A stretch of 64,000 nt of DNA from Clostridium uliginosum (GCF_900112485.1 NZ_FOMG01000005.1:62001-126000), one strand, 5' to 3'; shown: positions 35,988-45,013, counted from the first letter of the stretch. Program-made: numbers and translations. Notes: generated by a model not told the origin, from the letters alone.

Positions 35988-36945
35988 CTGGTACTTTTCC
36001 CCCTATTGTTTTGCTATCAAACTCATTTAATTTATTAAAATAAGTTTGATATTCTTTGTAAGAATCTTTAATGTTTATATATTTTATATTTGCTCTGTCC
36101 AAAGCTGAAACTATTATCTGTTTTTTAGCTGAAACTCCTATTTTTTCGCAATAATCTCCTAATGTTTCCTTATCCTCATATGCCCATACTGTACTATTTT
36201 TAATTTCTTTTAAAAGATTTTCTACAAACTTTTTATCATTTTCTATTAAATCTTTTTTAACTATAACTGTTGCTTGTGGAAATCCATATTCTGAGTTATT
36301 ATCTTTCTTCCATTCTTCATTAAGATCTGCAATTATATTCAAATCTTCTTTTTTACTTAAAACAGTAGATAATGCTGGTTCAGGTAATACTGCATAATTT
36401 GCTTTACCTGATAAAACTATTGGTGCAAGTTCAGTTACTCCACCTACATAACTAAAGTTAATATCCTTATCTGCATCTATTCCTTTATCCTTTAAAACAG
36501 ATTTTGTTATAATATCAGGAGTTAATCCCTTTCCTATATTATAAACTTCCTTCCCTTTTAAACCATCAATAGTTTGATTACTTTCAGTTGAAACTATAAA
36601 GAAAGATCCCCAGCCTACAGTTGCACCTATCTTATAATCTCCATTTTTATTAAAAGATGTAGCCGCTAAATTTGAAGGTACTATTGCAACATCTGCTTCT
36701 CCCTTCATAACAGATGTAACTACATTATCAGATGTTTGTTCTATATTATAATTAATCTTATAACCTTTTTGAATTTCTGGCCTTTCTTTTATAATCTTAG
36801 CTACTGATATAGCTGGAAGCCCATCTGGAACTATAAAATTAATTTCTTTAGTTTCTTTCATTATATTGGTTGTTCCACATCCTACAAACATTAAAATTGA
36901 CATAATTGACACTAAAAATATTGATATTTTTTTCATTTTTTTCAC
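35962..36945 (-). CDS. ABC importer substrate-binding lipoprotein (NMT1/THI5-like)
   Basis: This 327-residue protein has a lipoprotein signal (ISIFLVSIMSILMFVGCG, lipid Cys at about 23) and a periplasmic-binding fold. Features are FIVPDGLPAISVAKIIKERP at the start, GEADVAIVPSNLAATSFNK, and GKGLTPDIITKSVLKDKGID, as in the SsuA/TauA/THI5 group. It is first in the three-gene operon. A GGACGGTG ribosome site precedes the ATG. I found no TPP or other riboswitch in the 130 bases upstream, which weakens a thiamine-precursor role but does not exclude it. Confidence 0.9.
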   Translation of the reverse strand: MKKMKKISIFLVSIMSILMFVGCGTTNIMKETKEINFIVPDGLPAISVAKIIKERPEIQKGYKINYNIEQTSDNVVTSVMKGEADVAIVPSNLAATSFNKNGDYKIGATVGWGSFFIVSTESNQTIDGLKGKEVYNIGKGLTPDIITKSVLKDKGIDADKDINFSYVGGVTELAPIVLSGKANYAVLPEPALSTVLSKKEDLNIIADLNEEWKKDNNSEYGFPQATVIVKKDLIENDKKFVENLLKEIKNSTVWAYEDKETLGDYCEKIGVSAKKQIIVSALDRANIKYINIKDSYKEYQTYFNKLNEFDSKTIGGKVPDEGIYMEK

Positions 36946-37083
36946 CGTCCCTAAGATCTATTTAATAATGACTATCATACCACAATTATATTAAAATCCA
37001 AAATTAAGTATATCCAATATTTAATAATTAAATACATAGTATTATATTAATATCATTTTAGTATCTCTTTATTTAAAATTTAT

Positions 37084-37360
37084 GGGGCTGTCTCAGAATT
37101 AGCAAGTGAAGTAATAACAAAGAAATAGAAATAACATTTATTAAAGAAGACTAGAAAAGTTTTGCTAAGATTTTCTAACATTTAAAGTTGTACCCATAAA
37201 AGATTGCTCCTAATATGCATTAGGACAATCATTTATGGAACAACTTCAAATGAAGAAACTCTAAGCTTATTTTTCAATGCTTCTTACACAAATGTTATTT
37301 CTATTTCTTTTTTTGAATATACATCATATCATTAAATGATTTGGATTATGAGACAGCCCC
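37084..37360. mobile_element. MITE with GGGGCTGTCTCA ends, 277 bp
   Basis: GGGGCTGTCTCAGAATTA and TTATGAGACAGCCCC are the terminal inverted repeats. Inside them AAAGAAATAGAAATAACATT(T) and its exact complement (near 37119 and 37295) form a second stem. A central AAGTTGTTCCATAAATGATT palindrome forms a third. Ends of this type are known from IS1182-like elements. It has no coding capacity. The flanks (36946-37083, 37361-37479) are plain AT-rich DNA. Confidence 0.85.
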
Positions 37361-37479
37361 ATATGTATTCTTAAGTTCAAATAATTCATATGATCTTCAA
37401 CTTTTTTATGTTATTTTTACTTTTTTCTATTATAAAATCATATTTATGTAATTCAATAATATTCATTATTCCTTTATAT

Positions 37480-37899
37480 TTATCTATATATGTCTACAAT
37501 TAAACCTTGAATTTCATCTATAGTTGAAGCAATACTTATATTTTCTTTTTCTTCTGCAATTAACATATTAGTCAATTCTTCAAGCTTTCCATCAATAGTA
37601 TCTACGGTAACAAAGTATTGAGTTTGCCAAAAACTAATATCTTTTTTTGTATCGTACATGAATTTCAAAATGGATTCTAAATATTCTTTTATCATCTTCT
37701 TATACATAACAACATCAACATATGTTTTTGTTAATACAAGTTTATTTCCTCTTTTCTTAATATCATCCATCAATTTACGAAGTTGTTCTGATGATTTTCT
37801 ATCTCTAGCATGATTAAAGCTTTGTGAAAAATCTTTTTTTTCTGAAACAATTTTTTTTTCTGCTGTTACACTTCCACTTCGTACTCTACCTATCTCCAT
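37480..37899 (-). CDS. yaaR: YaaR family protein (DUF327)
   Basis: This 139-residue helical protein begins MEIGRVRSGS and has the family core FNHARDRKSSEQLRKLMDDI and LVLTKTYVDVVMYKKMIKEY, ending DEIQGLIVDIYR. YaaR proteins are common in Firmicutes, often near DNA-replication or PSP1 genes; the role is not settled. Here it stands alone. The start follows GGAAAGGGTTGAGT. No membrane segments. Confidence 0.88.
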   Translation of the reverse strand: MEIGRVRSGSVTAEKKIVSEKKDFSQSFNHARDRKSSEQLRKLMDDIKKRGNKLVLTKTYVDVVMYKKMIKEYLESILKFMYDTKKDISFWQTQYFVTVDTIDGKLEELTNMLIAEEKENISIASTIDEIQGLIVDIYR

Positions 37900-38126
37900 A
37901 ATTACTCAACCCTTTCCTAACTTTAATTATATCAAATAAATCAGTATTTCTCCAGATTAATTGTTGTATTGTAAAACAAAGTTTATATAATTTAACATAT
38001 ATTTATAATAGGTATTAAATAAAATTTATAACTATGAGATTTTACTATTTTTAATTGAAAATTTTATGATATTTACTAATATGAATTCCATGAATTTTAT
38101 AATACTATTTATGTATAATAACTCAT

Positions 38127-38413
38127 TGTGCTAGTTAAATTTATCGATCTCATTATAAGCATATAAGACACATGAAAGAAAATATCATATATAATTGCGA
38201 AGTAGGCATTGAAAATTTGTGCTTACTGTTTCATTGTTTTAAGTTGTTCCACTTTTGATTGTCCAAAGCTCTGTCTTTGGATCAATCGATAATGGATGCA
38301 ACTTAAAACAATAGAAACTGTTAGTGCAATTTTTCTAGTCCTAGGGAGTAATCATATATGATATTTTCAATTTTATAACATCATTAAAAAATAGACTTAT
38401 TTTAACTAGCACA
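38127..38413. repeat. nested long palindrome upstream of the 38450 gene
   Basis: Three nested arm pairs are visible: TGTGCTAGTTAAA (38127-38139) / TTTAACTAGCACA (38401-38413); GAAAATATCATATAT (38178-38192) / ATATATGATATTTTC (38354-38368); and TTGTGCTTACTGTTTCATTG + TTTTAAGTTG / CAACTTAAAACAATAGAAAC + TGTTAGTGCAA. The centre GATTGTCCAAAG...CTTTGGATCAATC pairs as well. The left edge GACACATGAAAGAAAAT is a family A end. No ORF. The rest of 37900-38126 shows nothing. Confidence 0.85.
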
Positions 38414-38449
38414 GCACGTTATAATAATATTATATAGGAGGCATTTAAT

Positions 38450-38752
38450 ATGATAGTTAAATGTATAGATAACAACTTATGTTCAACTTTAACTTTAAGC
38501 AAAGAGTATTTGGTTATTGAAGAAGCTATAGAATATTTTGTTATTATTGATGATAAGAATCAAGAAACCACATGTAAAAAATCAAGATTTAAAATAATAG
38601 AAGATGGTGATTTAGCTAAAAAATCTAAAGCTACTATAACAGAATTATCTCATCAACTGAATAATGATTTTCAAGATATAAAACACTTTAACATCAGAAA
38701 AAATTCTAAGGGTGAAATTAAAGAAATCTCTATAAAATTCAAATATCAATAA
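38450..38752 (+). CDS. hypothetical protein, 100 residues
   Basis: AGGAGG lies 8 bases ahead of the ATG. The product begins MIVKCIDNNLCSTLTLSKEY and shows a short beta-rich domain (to about residue 50), then a charged helix and the tail KNSKGEIKEISIKFKYQ. The opening IVKCIDN...LTLSKEYLVIE resembles small SH3-like domains common in Firmicutes and phage hypothetical proteins. It has its own terminator. No function can be assigned. Confidence 0.75.
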   Translation: MIVKCIDNNLCSTLTLSKEYLVIEEAIEYFVIIDDKNQETTCKKSRFKIIEDGDLAKKSKATITELSHQLNNDFQDIKHFNIRKNSKGEIKEISIKFKYQ

Positions 38753-38755
38753 ACT

Positions 38756-38800
38756 AAGCTGTCTCAAAATTATAGGAATCATTTGAGGCAGCTTCTTTTT
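38756..38800 (+). terminator. terminator of the 38450 gene
   Basis: AAGCTGTCTCAAA pairs with TTTGAGGCAGCTT, then CTTTTT. The arm GCTGTCTCA equals the end of the 37084 MITE, so this terminator may derive from one. Confidence 0.8.
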
Positions 38801-38812
38801 CATGTTTTAAAA

Positions 38813-39104
38813 GGCTATGTTTTAAAACCGTGTTGATATTTTTATATATTGTAAAGTGGGCTAAGAAATTGAACTTAAGAACGTCTAAATGAGTATAGTC
38901 CCCTTTTAGCTTGCTCCAAAGACAAGCTTTGGACAAGCAGGAAAGATGACAATACTCAAGGAAACTCGACTCATATTCATTCGCTAAGTAAGTTTGAGGT
39001 ACCAAATATAAAATTTGGACTCTCACTTAAGAGTTCTAAAAGTCCAATTTCAATGTCCACTTTACAAAAATATAACAATATCAACACTCTGCTAAAACAT
39101 AGCC
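38813..39104. mobile_element. family B MITE, 292 bp
   Basis: GGCTATGTTTTAAAACCGTG + TTGATATTTTTATAT on the left and ATATAACAATATCAACACTC + TGCTAAAACATAGCC on the right form the terminal repeats. Flanks TTTTAAAA and TTTTAAAT suggest a 7-8 bp target duplication. The interior contains module C in forward orientation (38959-39027) and a CTTGCTCCAAAGACAAGC TTTGGACAAGC palindrome. A 90-codon minus-strand frame inside it is not a gene. Confidence 0.88.
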
Positions 39105-39106
39105 TT

Positions 39107-40948
39107 TTAAATTAATATATTAATATTATATTCTTCAAGCCAAATATTAACTTGAACTAAATAAGCAATTAATTGAGGCCCTGTCATTAATTGTCCATAC
39201 CATGGGCTCTTATATGATGTACCCTTACTATTAACTATTTCTTTAACTGTTTTATCATCAATAATCTCATGGATTGGTGATGATTTCTTATCTAATATAT
39301 CATTCATCATTTTACACACTATATCAGTATATACAGGATTATGTGTCTTTGGATAAGGACTCTTTTTTCTATAAATAATATCTTTTGGTAGTATTCCTTC
39401 TAATGCAGCTCTTAATAAACCTTTTTCTCTACCTTTATATAACTTCACATCTGCTGGTAAGTTAAATGCATATTCTACTAACCTAACATCTGCAAACGGG
39501 ACCCTTACCTCTAAGCTGTTATACATACTGACTCTATCTTTTCTAGTTAAAAGATTTACCATAAACCATTTTAAGTTCATATAAGATACTTCTCGCATCC
39601 TATAATCCCGTATGCTTTCACCATCAAGATGTGGCACCTCACTTAATGTCTTTTCATATTGATACTTTATCAATTCTTCTATTGGTAAGCCCTTTAAATT
39701 TTCATTAATTATTGCCTTTCTATCTGTCGCAAAGCGTGACCATGGAAAAGTATCTAAATAAAACATTTCATCATTTGTAAACCAAGGATATCCTGCAAAT
39801 ATTTCATCTGCACATTCTCCTGAAAGTCCAACTATAAAATCCTTACGGATTTCTTTACAAAATAGTAATAATGATGAATCAATATCTGCCATTCCTGGTA
39901 AATCTCTTGCAATTACTGAATCTTTTAAAGCATCTGCTAAATCAGAATGGTTTAAAAGGATCCTTTTATGATTACTTTCTATAAATTTTGCCATTACTTC
40001 TGCCCAATACTCATCTGATGTAGGCTGAAACAAAGAAGATTTAAAGTATTTATCATTATCTTCATAATCTATAGAATAAGTTGTAAGAATCTTTCCTTGA
40101 TTTTTAAATTCATTTGCTGCTATAGCTGAAATGGCTGAAGAATCTAATCCACCTGATAAAAATGTGCAAAGTGGTACATCTCCTATTAGCTGTCTTTTTA
40201 TTGCATCCACTAACAACTCTCTAACATGCAATATAGCTTCTTCTGGAGTTTCTTTAAACTCTTTTGCCTCCACCTTCCAGTATTCCCATAGATTAATATT
40301 ACCTTTTGATATTAATAAACAATTTGCAGGTGCAACTTCTTTTATATTTTTATATACAGCACTTCCTGGTATTACAGCAGGTCCTAATGCAAAAAGTTCA
40401 GTCAATCCTTCTTTATCAATTTCCCTTTTAATTTTGGGATTTGCTAATATTGTTTTTATTTCTGATCCAAATACTATTGTACCATCACATATTGCATAAA
40501 ACAGTGGCTTTACACCCATTTGATCTCTTGCTAAAAAAACTTCATTCTTATTTTCATCATAAATTCCAAAAGCAAATATTCCATTTAACTTATTAACGCA
40601 TTCTTTACCCCAACATATATATGCAGTAATTAATACTTCGGTATCTGAATACGAATCAAATTCAAATCCCTCTTTCTTTAATTTTTTTCTTAAATCCTCT
40701 GTATTATAAAGTTCTCCATTATATACTATTGTAAATTTTTTACCTTGAAACATCTTAGTCATAGGCTGAACTCCGCCCTCAGGATCTACTACTATTAGTC
40801 TTCTATGACCTAATAAAACATTTGTACTAACATAATAGCCTAAACTATCTGGACCTCTTCTTTGCAATGTGCTTACCATTTTTTCTAATATTACTTTATC
40901 TTCTACTATATTTTGATTAAAGTTTACTAACCCAGCAATACCACACAT
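39107..40948 (-). CDS. asnB: asparagine synthase, glutamine-hydrolysing
   Basis: This 613-residue enzyme makes asparagine from aspartate, glutamine and ATP. It has the N-terminal nucleophile Cys2 (MCGIAGLVNFN), the glutaminase motifs GHRRLIVVD and FTIVYNGELYN, and the synthetase PPi loop TFLSGGLDSSAISA. GLSGECADEIFAGYPW and LEVRVPFADVRLVEY follow. Length is standard. GGAGAAAGAT precedes the ATG. Its stop is almost in contact with the family B MITE at 38813-39104. No other amino-acid genes adjoin it. Confidence 0.95.
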   Translation of the reverse strand: MCGIAGLVNFNQNIVEDKVILEKMVSTLQRRGPDSLGYYVSTNVLLGHRRLIVVDPEGGVQPMTKMFQGKKFTIVYNGELYNTEDLRKKLKKEGFEFDSYSDTEVLITAYICWGKECVNKLNGIFAFGIYDENKNEVFLARDQMGVKPLFYAICDGTIVFGSEIKTILANPKIKREIDKEGLTELFALGPAVIPGSAVYKNIKEVAPANCLLISKGNINLWEYWKVEAKEFKETPEEAILHVRELLVDAIKRQLIGDVPLCTFLSGGLDSSAISAIAANEFKNQGKILTTYSIDYEDNDKYFKSSLFQPTSDEYWAEVMAKFIESNHKRILLNHSDLADALKDSVIARDLPGMADIDSSLLLFCKEIRKDFIVGLSGECADEIFAGYPWFTNDEMFYLDTFPWSRFATDRKAIINENLKGLPIEELIKYQYEKTLSEVPHLDGESIRDYRMREVSYMNLKWFMVNLLTRKDRVSMYNSLEVRVPFADVRLVEYAFNLPADVKLYKGREKGLLRAALEGILPKDIIYRKKSPYPKTHNPVYTDIVCKMMNDILDKKSSPIHEIIDDKTVKEIVNSKGTSYKSPWYGQLMTGPQLIAYLVQVNIWLEEYNINILI

Positions 40949-40972
40949 ATCTTTCTCCTTCTATAAGTATTT

Positions 40973-41200
40973 AGGCATATTAAAATAAATAACAAGTAAG
41001 TCAGCTAGTCTATTTTGTGTCATACTACGTCAATAAAATCAGCCCATAGCTTGCTATGCGTTAATTTCATCTCCTTGCCCTTGCACAAAATATACGTCGC
41101 ATCTTTGACTTGTTATTTTCTTTAATATGCCTTAGGCATTTTAAAAAATAATGAGTCAAAGATTTCTAGTTTATTATTCTCTTTATAATCCCTTGTCTTA
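40973..41200. repeat. two back-to-back family A repeats
   Basis: The first (40973-41134) runs TAGGCATATTAAAATAAATA + ACAAGT ... ACTTGTTATTTTCTTTAATA + TGCCTTA with a CTATGCGTTAAT/AGCCCATAGC centre. The second starts at the shared TAGGCATT at 41133 and ends near 41200 with AGAATAATAAACTAG-type arms (AATAATGAGTC...TAGTTTATTATT). No coding frame. Confidence 0.8.
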
Positions 41201-41246
41201 CAAAATATGATTAGTAAAAAAATGTTGTGCAAAATTTTTTAAAAGA

Positions 41247-41295
41247 AAAAGACAATATGTATTTAAAAATATTAATCAAATACATATTATCTTCT
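41247..41295 (-). terminator. terminator of cvfB
   Basis: GAAAAAGACAATATGTATTT pairs with AAATACATATTATCTTC around AAAAATATTAATC, 35 bases after the cvfB stop. Confidence 0.75.
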
Positions 41296-41329
41296 TATTA
41301 TGTGATATTTAAAAATTCTAATACTGAAT

Positions 41330-42166
41330 TTATAATAATCTAGTACCTTCTTTATCTTGAGTAATTAACTTTTGTCTCATTAATCCTCCAAGAGCAATTT
41401 TAAAATAATTTTTACTAGTACTAAATGTTTTCTTTATATCTTCTGGAGAAGACTTATCATTAAAAGCCATAAATCCTCCATTTTCTCTTAAATGTTGAAG
41501 AATCTTTTCAGTTAAAACATCCTTCTCATCTAATCTCTTTTTTCTTGTAGTAACTCCAAGTGTACCATCGTCATAAATCTTTTTAACTCTTACCTTTACC
41601 TCTTCACCTGGATGTATATATTCAAAATGTTCATTTCCTAAGATTAGGCCTCTATATTTTTTATCTATAGCTACATTTAATGTTCCATTTGTACAAGTAT
41701 CATATATTATAGCATCAACTTCATCTGAAACTTTAAATTTATCAGGTTCTGGTGTCTCTAAATATTTATCAAGTCTAGTAGTAAGAGCTAATCTATCAGT
41801 TTTATCTAAATACATATAAAACAAGTATTTTTTTCCTACTTTTAATTTAAACGCTTGTTCCTTAATTGGTATAAATGCATCTCTTTCAAGACCAAAATTT
41901 GCAAAAGCACCAATTGGACTTTGACCGACTACTTCTAAATGTCCTATATTTCCTACAGTTAATTCTGGAGTTTTTAGAGTTGAAATGATTCTATCCTTTG
42001 AGTCTCTATAAACAAAAACTTTTAGTTTATCACCTTCTTCAACGCTCTTATCATTTAAAGCTGAATTTGGTAATAACACTTCTTCTCCGAATTCATCTTC
42101 TAAATAATATCCAAAATCAACCTTTTTACTTACTTTTAAGTTATTATATTCACCTATTAATATCAT
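41330..42166 (-). CDS. cvfB: S1-domain RNA-binding protein, CvfB/YitL family
   Basis: This 278-residue protein has an N-terminal S1-like domain (YNNLKVSKKVDFGYYLED), a second one (GHLEVVGQSPIGAFANFGLERD), a third (IIYDTCTNGTLNVAIDKKYR through KVRVKKIYDDGTLGVTTRKK), and a C-terminal winged helix (FSTSKNYFKIALGGLMRQKL). This is the CvfB order and length. In staphylococci CvfB affects virulence gene expression through RNA binding; its role here is inferred. GGAGGACAT precedes the start. Confidence 0.9.
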   Translation of the reverse strand: MILIGEYNNLKVSKKVDFGYYLEDEFGEEVLLPNSALNDKSVEEGDKLKVFVYRDSKDRIISTLKTPELTVGNIGHLEVVGQSPIGAFANFGLERDAFIPIKEQAFKLKVGKKYLFYMYLDKTDRLALTTRLDKYLETPEPDKFKVSDEVDAIIYDTCTNGTLNVAIDKKYRGLILGNEHFEYIHPGEEVKVRVKKIYDDGTLGVTTRKKRLDEKDVLTEKILQHLRENGGFMAFNDKSSPEDIKKTFSTSKNYFKIALGGLMRQKLITQDKEGTRLL

Positions 42167-42198
42167 ATGTCCTCCATATATTACTTTATTTTTTGTTT

Positions 42199-42254
42199 AG
42201 CTATGGTATTGATATTGTTATATAACAATATCAACACGTTCTTAAAACAAAACT
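42199..42254. repeat. collapsed family B element
   Basis: The ends GCTATGGTATTGATATTGTT and AACAATATCAACACGTTCTT + AAAACA meet at ATATAACAATAT with no interior, leaving a near-perfect hairpin of about 55 bases just upstream of the cvfB start. It looks like a family B copy that lost its middle. Confidence 0.75.
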
Positions 42255-42312
42255 AATAAACCAAATATATAAGGCTCTTGGTTTATTAGTTTTTTAAGAT
42301 GCCTTTTAAAAT

Positions 42313-42822
42313 CTACTTATTTCCTTGCATTTCTTTACTTAATTTTATGTAATTTAAATAAGATTCTTTATTACCTTCTATCTCTTCTTCACTTAATTTC
42401 CTTATAGCCTTTGCTGGATTTCCAAGTATTAAAACTCCATCTCCAAATTCTTTATTTTGTGTAACTAAACTTCCTGCACCTACCATGGAATTTTTACCAA
42501 TCTTAGCTCCATTTAATATTATAGCACCCATGCCAACTAATACGTTATCTCCTATTGTAGATCCATGGACTATAGCTCCATGTCCTATAGTAACTCCATC
42601 GCCAACAAGCACCTTGTGAGTTGCATCTCCATGAAGAACTGCATTTTCTTGTACATTACTTCCTGCACCTATTGATATTGACTCCTCATCGCCTCTAATA
42701 ACTGCTCCAAACCATATGTTAGAATCTTCTTTTATTGTAACATCTCCAATAACAACTGAAGTTTCTGAAATATAAACGTCTTTATCTATTTTAGGACTCT
42801 TCCCTTTAAAACCTCTTATCAT
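42313..42822 (-). CDS. gamma-class carbonic anhydrase family protein
   Basis: This 169-residue left-handed beta-helix protein has hexapeptide repeats throughout. Histidines suited to zinc binding sit in AVLHGDATH and GHGAIVHG; NIWFGAVIRGDEESISIGAG and the NPAKAIRKLSEEEIEG tail are family signatures. The group includes YrdA/PaaY-like proteins. Whether it hydrates CO2 is not certain from sequence. AAGGTGG precedes the ATG. It is a separate unit from cvfB. Confidence 0.92.
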   Translation of the reverse strand: MIRGFKGKSPKIDKDVYISETSVVIGDVTIKEDSNIWFGAVIRGDEESISIGAGSNVQENAVLHGDATHKVLVGDGVTIGHGAIVHGSTIGDNVLVGMGAIILNGAKIGKNSMVGAGSLVTQNKEFGDGVLILGNPAKAIRKLSEEEIEGNKESYLNYIKLSKEMQGNK

Positions 42823-42862
42823 TATATTTTTCCACCTTCTTCTTTTCTTTAAAACATCTGTT

Positions 42863-42915
42863 TAGGCATATTCAAAAAAATAACAAGTCAGTATACTATT
42901 ATATTTTTTGCAATA
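42863..42915. repeat. family A half element
   Basis: TTAGGCATATTCAAAAAAAT + AACAAGTCAGTATAC is the left half of the family. The right arm is replaced by TATTATATTTTTTGCAATATC. Confidence 0.6.
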
Positions 42916-43010
42916 TCTAAACTTATTTTATCATTACATTTACTTATTGTCATTATTTTAGTTAAGAAGATATACTATATATTATAAACAATTTTTAGAG
43001 GTTGTATTAT

Positions 43011-44018
43011 TTGGATAAAAAACAAGCAAAAATAAAAAGAGATTTTAATTTCAAAAGCTTAAAATTCTATTATGGTATTCCTCATGCACATTGTGCCTTT
43101 TCCACTGGACGTGGCACTCCAACTGAAGCCTTTGATTATGCCCGCCATAACGGACTTGATTTTTTAATTTTAACAGATCATAACAATTATCTTACAAAGA
43201 CTGTTAGAGTAAATGGTAGTGAAATAACAAAATGGGAAGCTTTAAAATATCTACGTACAAGATATAGAAAAAAACATGATAATTTTTTACCTTTAATTGG
43301 ATTTGAAGGTAAGACGAATATTTTAGGAGATATTAACATTATAAATTCTAATAGGTTTTTTACTGGTGTAGTTAACAATATGCAATTATTAATACTTTGG
43401 ATGTTTAATAATCCAAACTCTTTTATAAGCATAAATCATCCTCATAAAAACATAAAATATTTAGAACATAATCCAATGTTAAATAAAGTTATAACCTCAA
43501 TAGAAGTTGGTAATGGTTCTTCTCCTAATAAATATACTAGGTATGATAAATATTATTATTATCTATTAGATAAGGGATGGAAACTAGGCGCAATAAATTC
43601 TCAAGATAATCATAGAATGAATTTTGGAGATGATGAAAATTTAACTTGTATTATTTCAAATGAGCTTACTACTGATTCATTAATAACTGCATTTAGAAGT
43701 AGACATACTTATTCAACAGAATCGAAATCTTTAATTATGTATTTTACTATAAATAACTGTTTTATGGGAGAAATTCTTCCTATAGATAAAGATGAGCTAC
43801 AATTTTCTATATTTGTTGAGGATCCTAACTATAAAATCAAAGAAATTAATATTATTTCTTTTGGAGGAAATACTATAAAAAAAATATCCAATCTAAATTT
43901 AAATAGAATCAAATATATTTATAATCATAATCCTAAAGAAAATGAAAAATGGTATATTATTAAAGTAGTTTATTTTAATGATAAAGTAGCAATAAGTTCT
44001 CCCATATTTAGAGTATAA
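43011..44018 (+). CDS. PHP-domain metal-dependent phosphoesterase-like protein
   Basis: I chose the TTG at 43011 because AGAGG lies 9 bases ahead; the TTG at 43002 touches the ribosome site. The 335-residue product carries PHP motifs: YGIPHAHCAFSTGRGTPTEA, GLDFLILTDHNNY, GFEGKTN, SINHPHKN and INSQDNHRMNFGDDENL. They supply the His/Asp/Glu metal ligands in order. The C-terminal 90 residues are beta-rich (FSIFVEDPNYKIKEINIISF). This is the CehA/McbA-like layout of esterases. The substrate is not predictable. It is a single-gene unit with its own terminator. Confidence 0.88.
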   Translation: MDKKQAKIKRDFNFKSLKFYYGIPHAHCAFSTGRGTPTEAFDYARHNGLDFLILTDHNNYLTKTVRVNGSEITKWEALKYLRTRYRKKHDNFLPLIGFEGKTNILGDINIINSNRFFTGVVNNMQLLILWMFNNPNSFISINHPHKNIKYLEHNPMLNKVITSIEVGNGSSPNKYTRYDKYYYYLLDKGWKLGAINSQDNHRMNFGDDENLTCIISNELTTDSLITAFRSRHTYSTESKSLIMYFTINNCFMGEILPIDKDELQFSIFVEDPNYKIKEINIISFGGNTIKKISNLNLNRIKYIYNHNPKENEKWYIIKVVYFNDKVAISSPIFRV

Positions 44019-44019
44019 A

Positions 44020-44073
44020 AAAAGTGTATTGCAAAGATTCAAAAAAATTATCTTGCAATACATCTTTTTACAT
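44020..44073 (+). terminator. terminator of the PHP gene
   Basis: GTGTATTGCAAAGAT pairs with ATCTTGCAATACAT around a poly-A loop, with TTTTT after it, just beyond the stop. Confidence 0.9.
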
Positions 44074-44162
44074 GTTTTAATTAAAACCAATTTTTATTTA
44101 TTACTTTACAAATTTAAAATTTATATTTCATTTTTGTTTTATATAATATAATAAACAGATTT

Positions 44163-44888
44163 CTAATAATTTCTTCTAGCAAAATCTACAAACCTAAACT
44201 TATCTGGTCTATGTCTTGATTCAGTATATTGAAATAAAGTTGCATCTTCTAAATATACATAACTCTTAACTACTACTATCATGTCATAATTTTTTATATC
44301 CAAATAATTTTTATCTTCATCATTTATATTTTGAACAGTTATTTCTTTTTTAGCAAAACTTATTTTTAGACCAAGTTCTTTTTCAATATAGTCATAAATA
44401 GATTCTTTGCATATTTGTTCTGTTAATTCTGGAACAAACTCTCTATTTAGATAGTCTTTATCTAATATTACTCTTTCATCATCAATTTCTCTAACTCTTA
44501 TTAATCTCCAAACCTCATCTTCTTCAGAAATTTTAAGCTTATTCATCAATCTTTTATTATTTTTTACAATATCAAGTTCCTCTACATGAGTTTCATATTT
44601 CCAATTAGCTTTTTTAGCTATTTCTTTAAAACTAGTTATCCCTGATATAGGAAATGCAACCTTATTAATATCTAGTACAAAAGCTACTTTTCCCTTTGAT
44701 TTTTGTATATATCCATTTTGCTCTAATAAATTTAAAGATTTTCTAACAGTATCTCTGGAAACTTTATATTCACCCATTAAAGCACTTTCTGATGGCAATT
44801 TATCATAAGGCTTTAAATTTTCATTTTCTATTTTATTTAATATGCTATTATAAATAATTAAATATTTGCTATCCACATTCATCACCAT
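44163..44888 (-). CDS. treR: trehalose operon repressor, GntR/UTRA family
   Basis: The N-terminal GntR winged helix (1-75) has LPSESALMGEYKVSRDTVRKSL. A UTRA effector domain follows (about 95-235), with RVILDKDYLNREFVPELTEQ and the family end ESRHRPDKFRFVDFARR, as in TreR proteins that sense trehalose-6-phosphate. The length of 241 suits. It is the last gene of the tre cluster. The TATACGTATA palindromes at 48235-48276 and 50033-50050 are its likely sites. The start lacks an obvious strong ribosome site within 10 bases (ATTATGGTGATG), so the second ATG two codons in is also possible. Confidence 0.92.
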   Translation of the reverse strand: MVMNVDSKYLIIYNSILNKIENENLKPYDKLPSESALMGEYKVSRDTVRKSLNLLEQNGYIQKSKGKVAFVLDINKVAFPISGITSFKEIAKKANWKYETHVEELDIVKNNKRLMNKLKISEEDEVWRLIRVREIDDERVILDKDYLNREFVPELTEQICKESIYDYIEKELGLKISFAKKEITVQNINDEDKNYLDIKNYDMIVVVKSYVYLEDATLFQYTESRHRPDKFRFVDFARRNY

Positions 44889-44951
44889 AATAATTTTAAC
44901 ATCAATATATACATTCTACAAGAAGTGTTTAGATTACAATAAATTTATTAT

Positions 44952-45003
44952 TAGGCACATGAAAGAAAGTAACTAATCAATATTATAAAGATTAATTACT
45001 TCC
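44952..45003. repeat. family A repeat between treC and treR
   Basis: TTAGGCACATGAAAGAAAGT + AACTAATC pairs with GATTAATTACTT around AATATTATAAA. The right family end is lost. Lying between two cotranscribed genes it may act as a partial terminator or an RNA-stability hairpin. Confidence 0.65.
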
Positions 45004-45013
45004 ATTAAATTAT

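Noticed and set aside
36946-37083. TPP riboswitch upstream of the NitT/TauT importer
   Set aside because: No CUGAGA or ACCUGA-like core or suitable helices are present in the leader.
37084-37360. Complete insertion sequence
   Set aside because: The terminal repeats are real, but 277 bases hold no transposase; it can only be a non-autonomous element.
38754-39026. 90-codon minus-strand frame
   Set aside because: It lies across the 38813 MITE and a terminator hairpin, with no ribosome site; its residues follow from repeat sequence.
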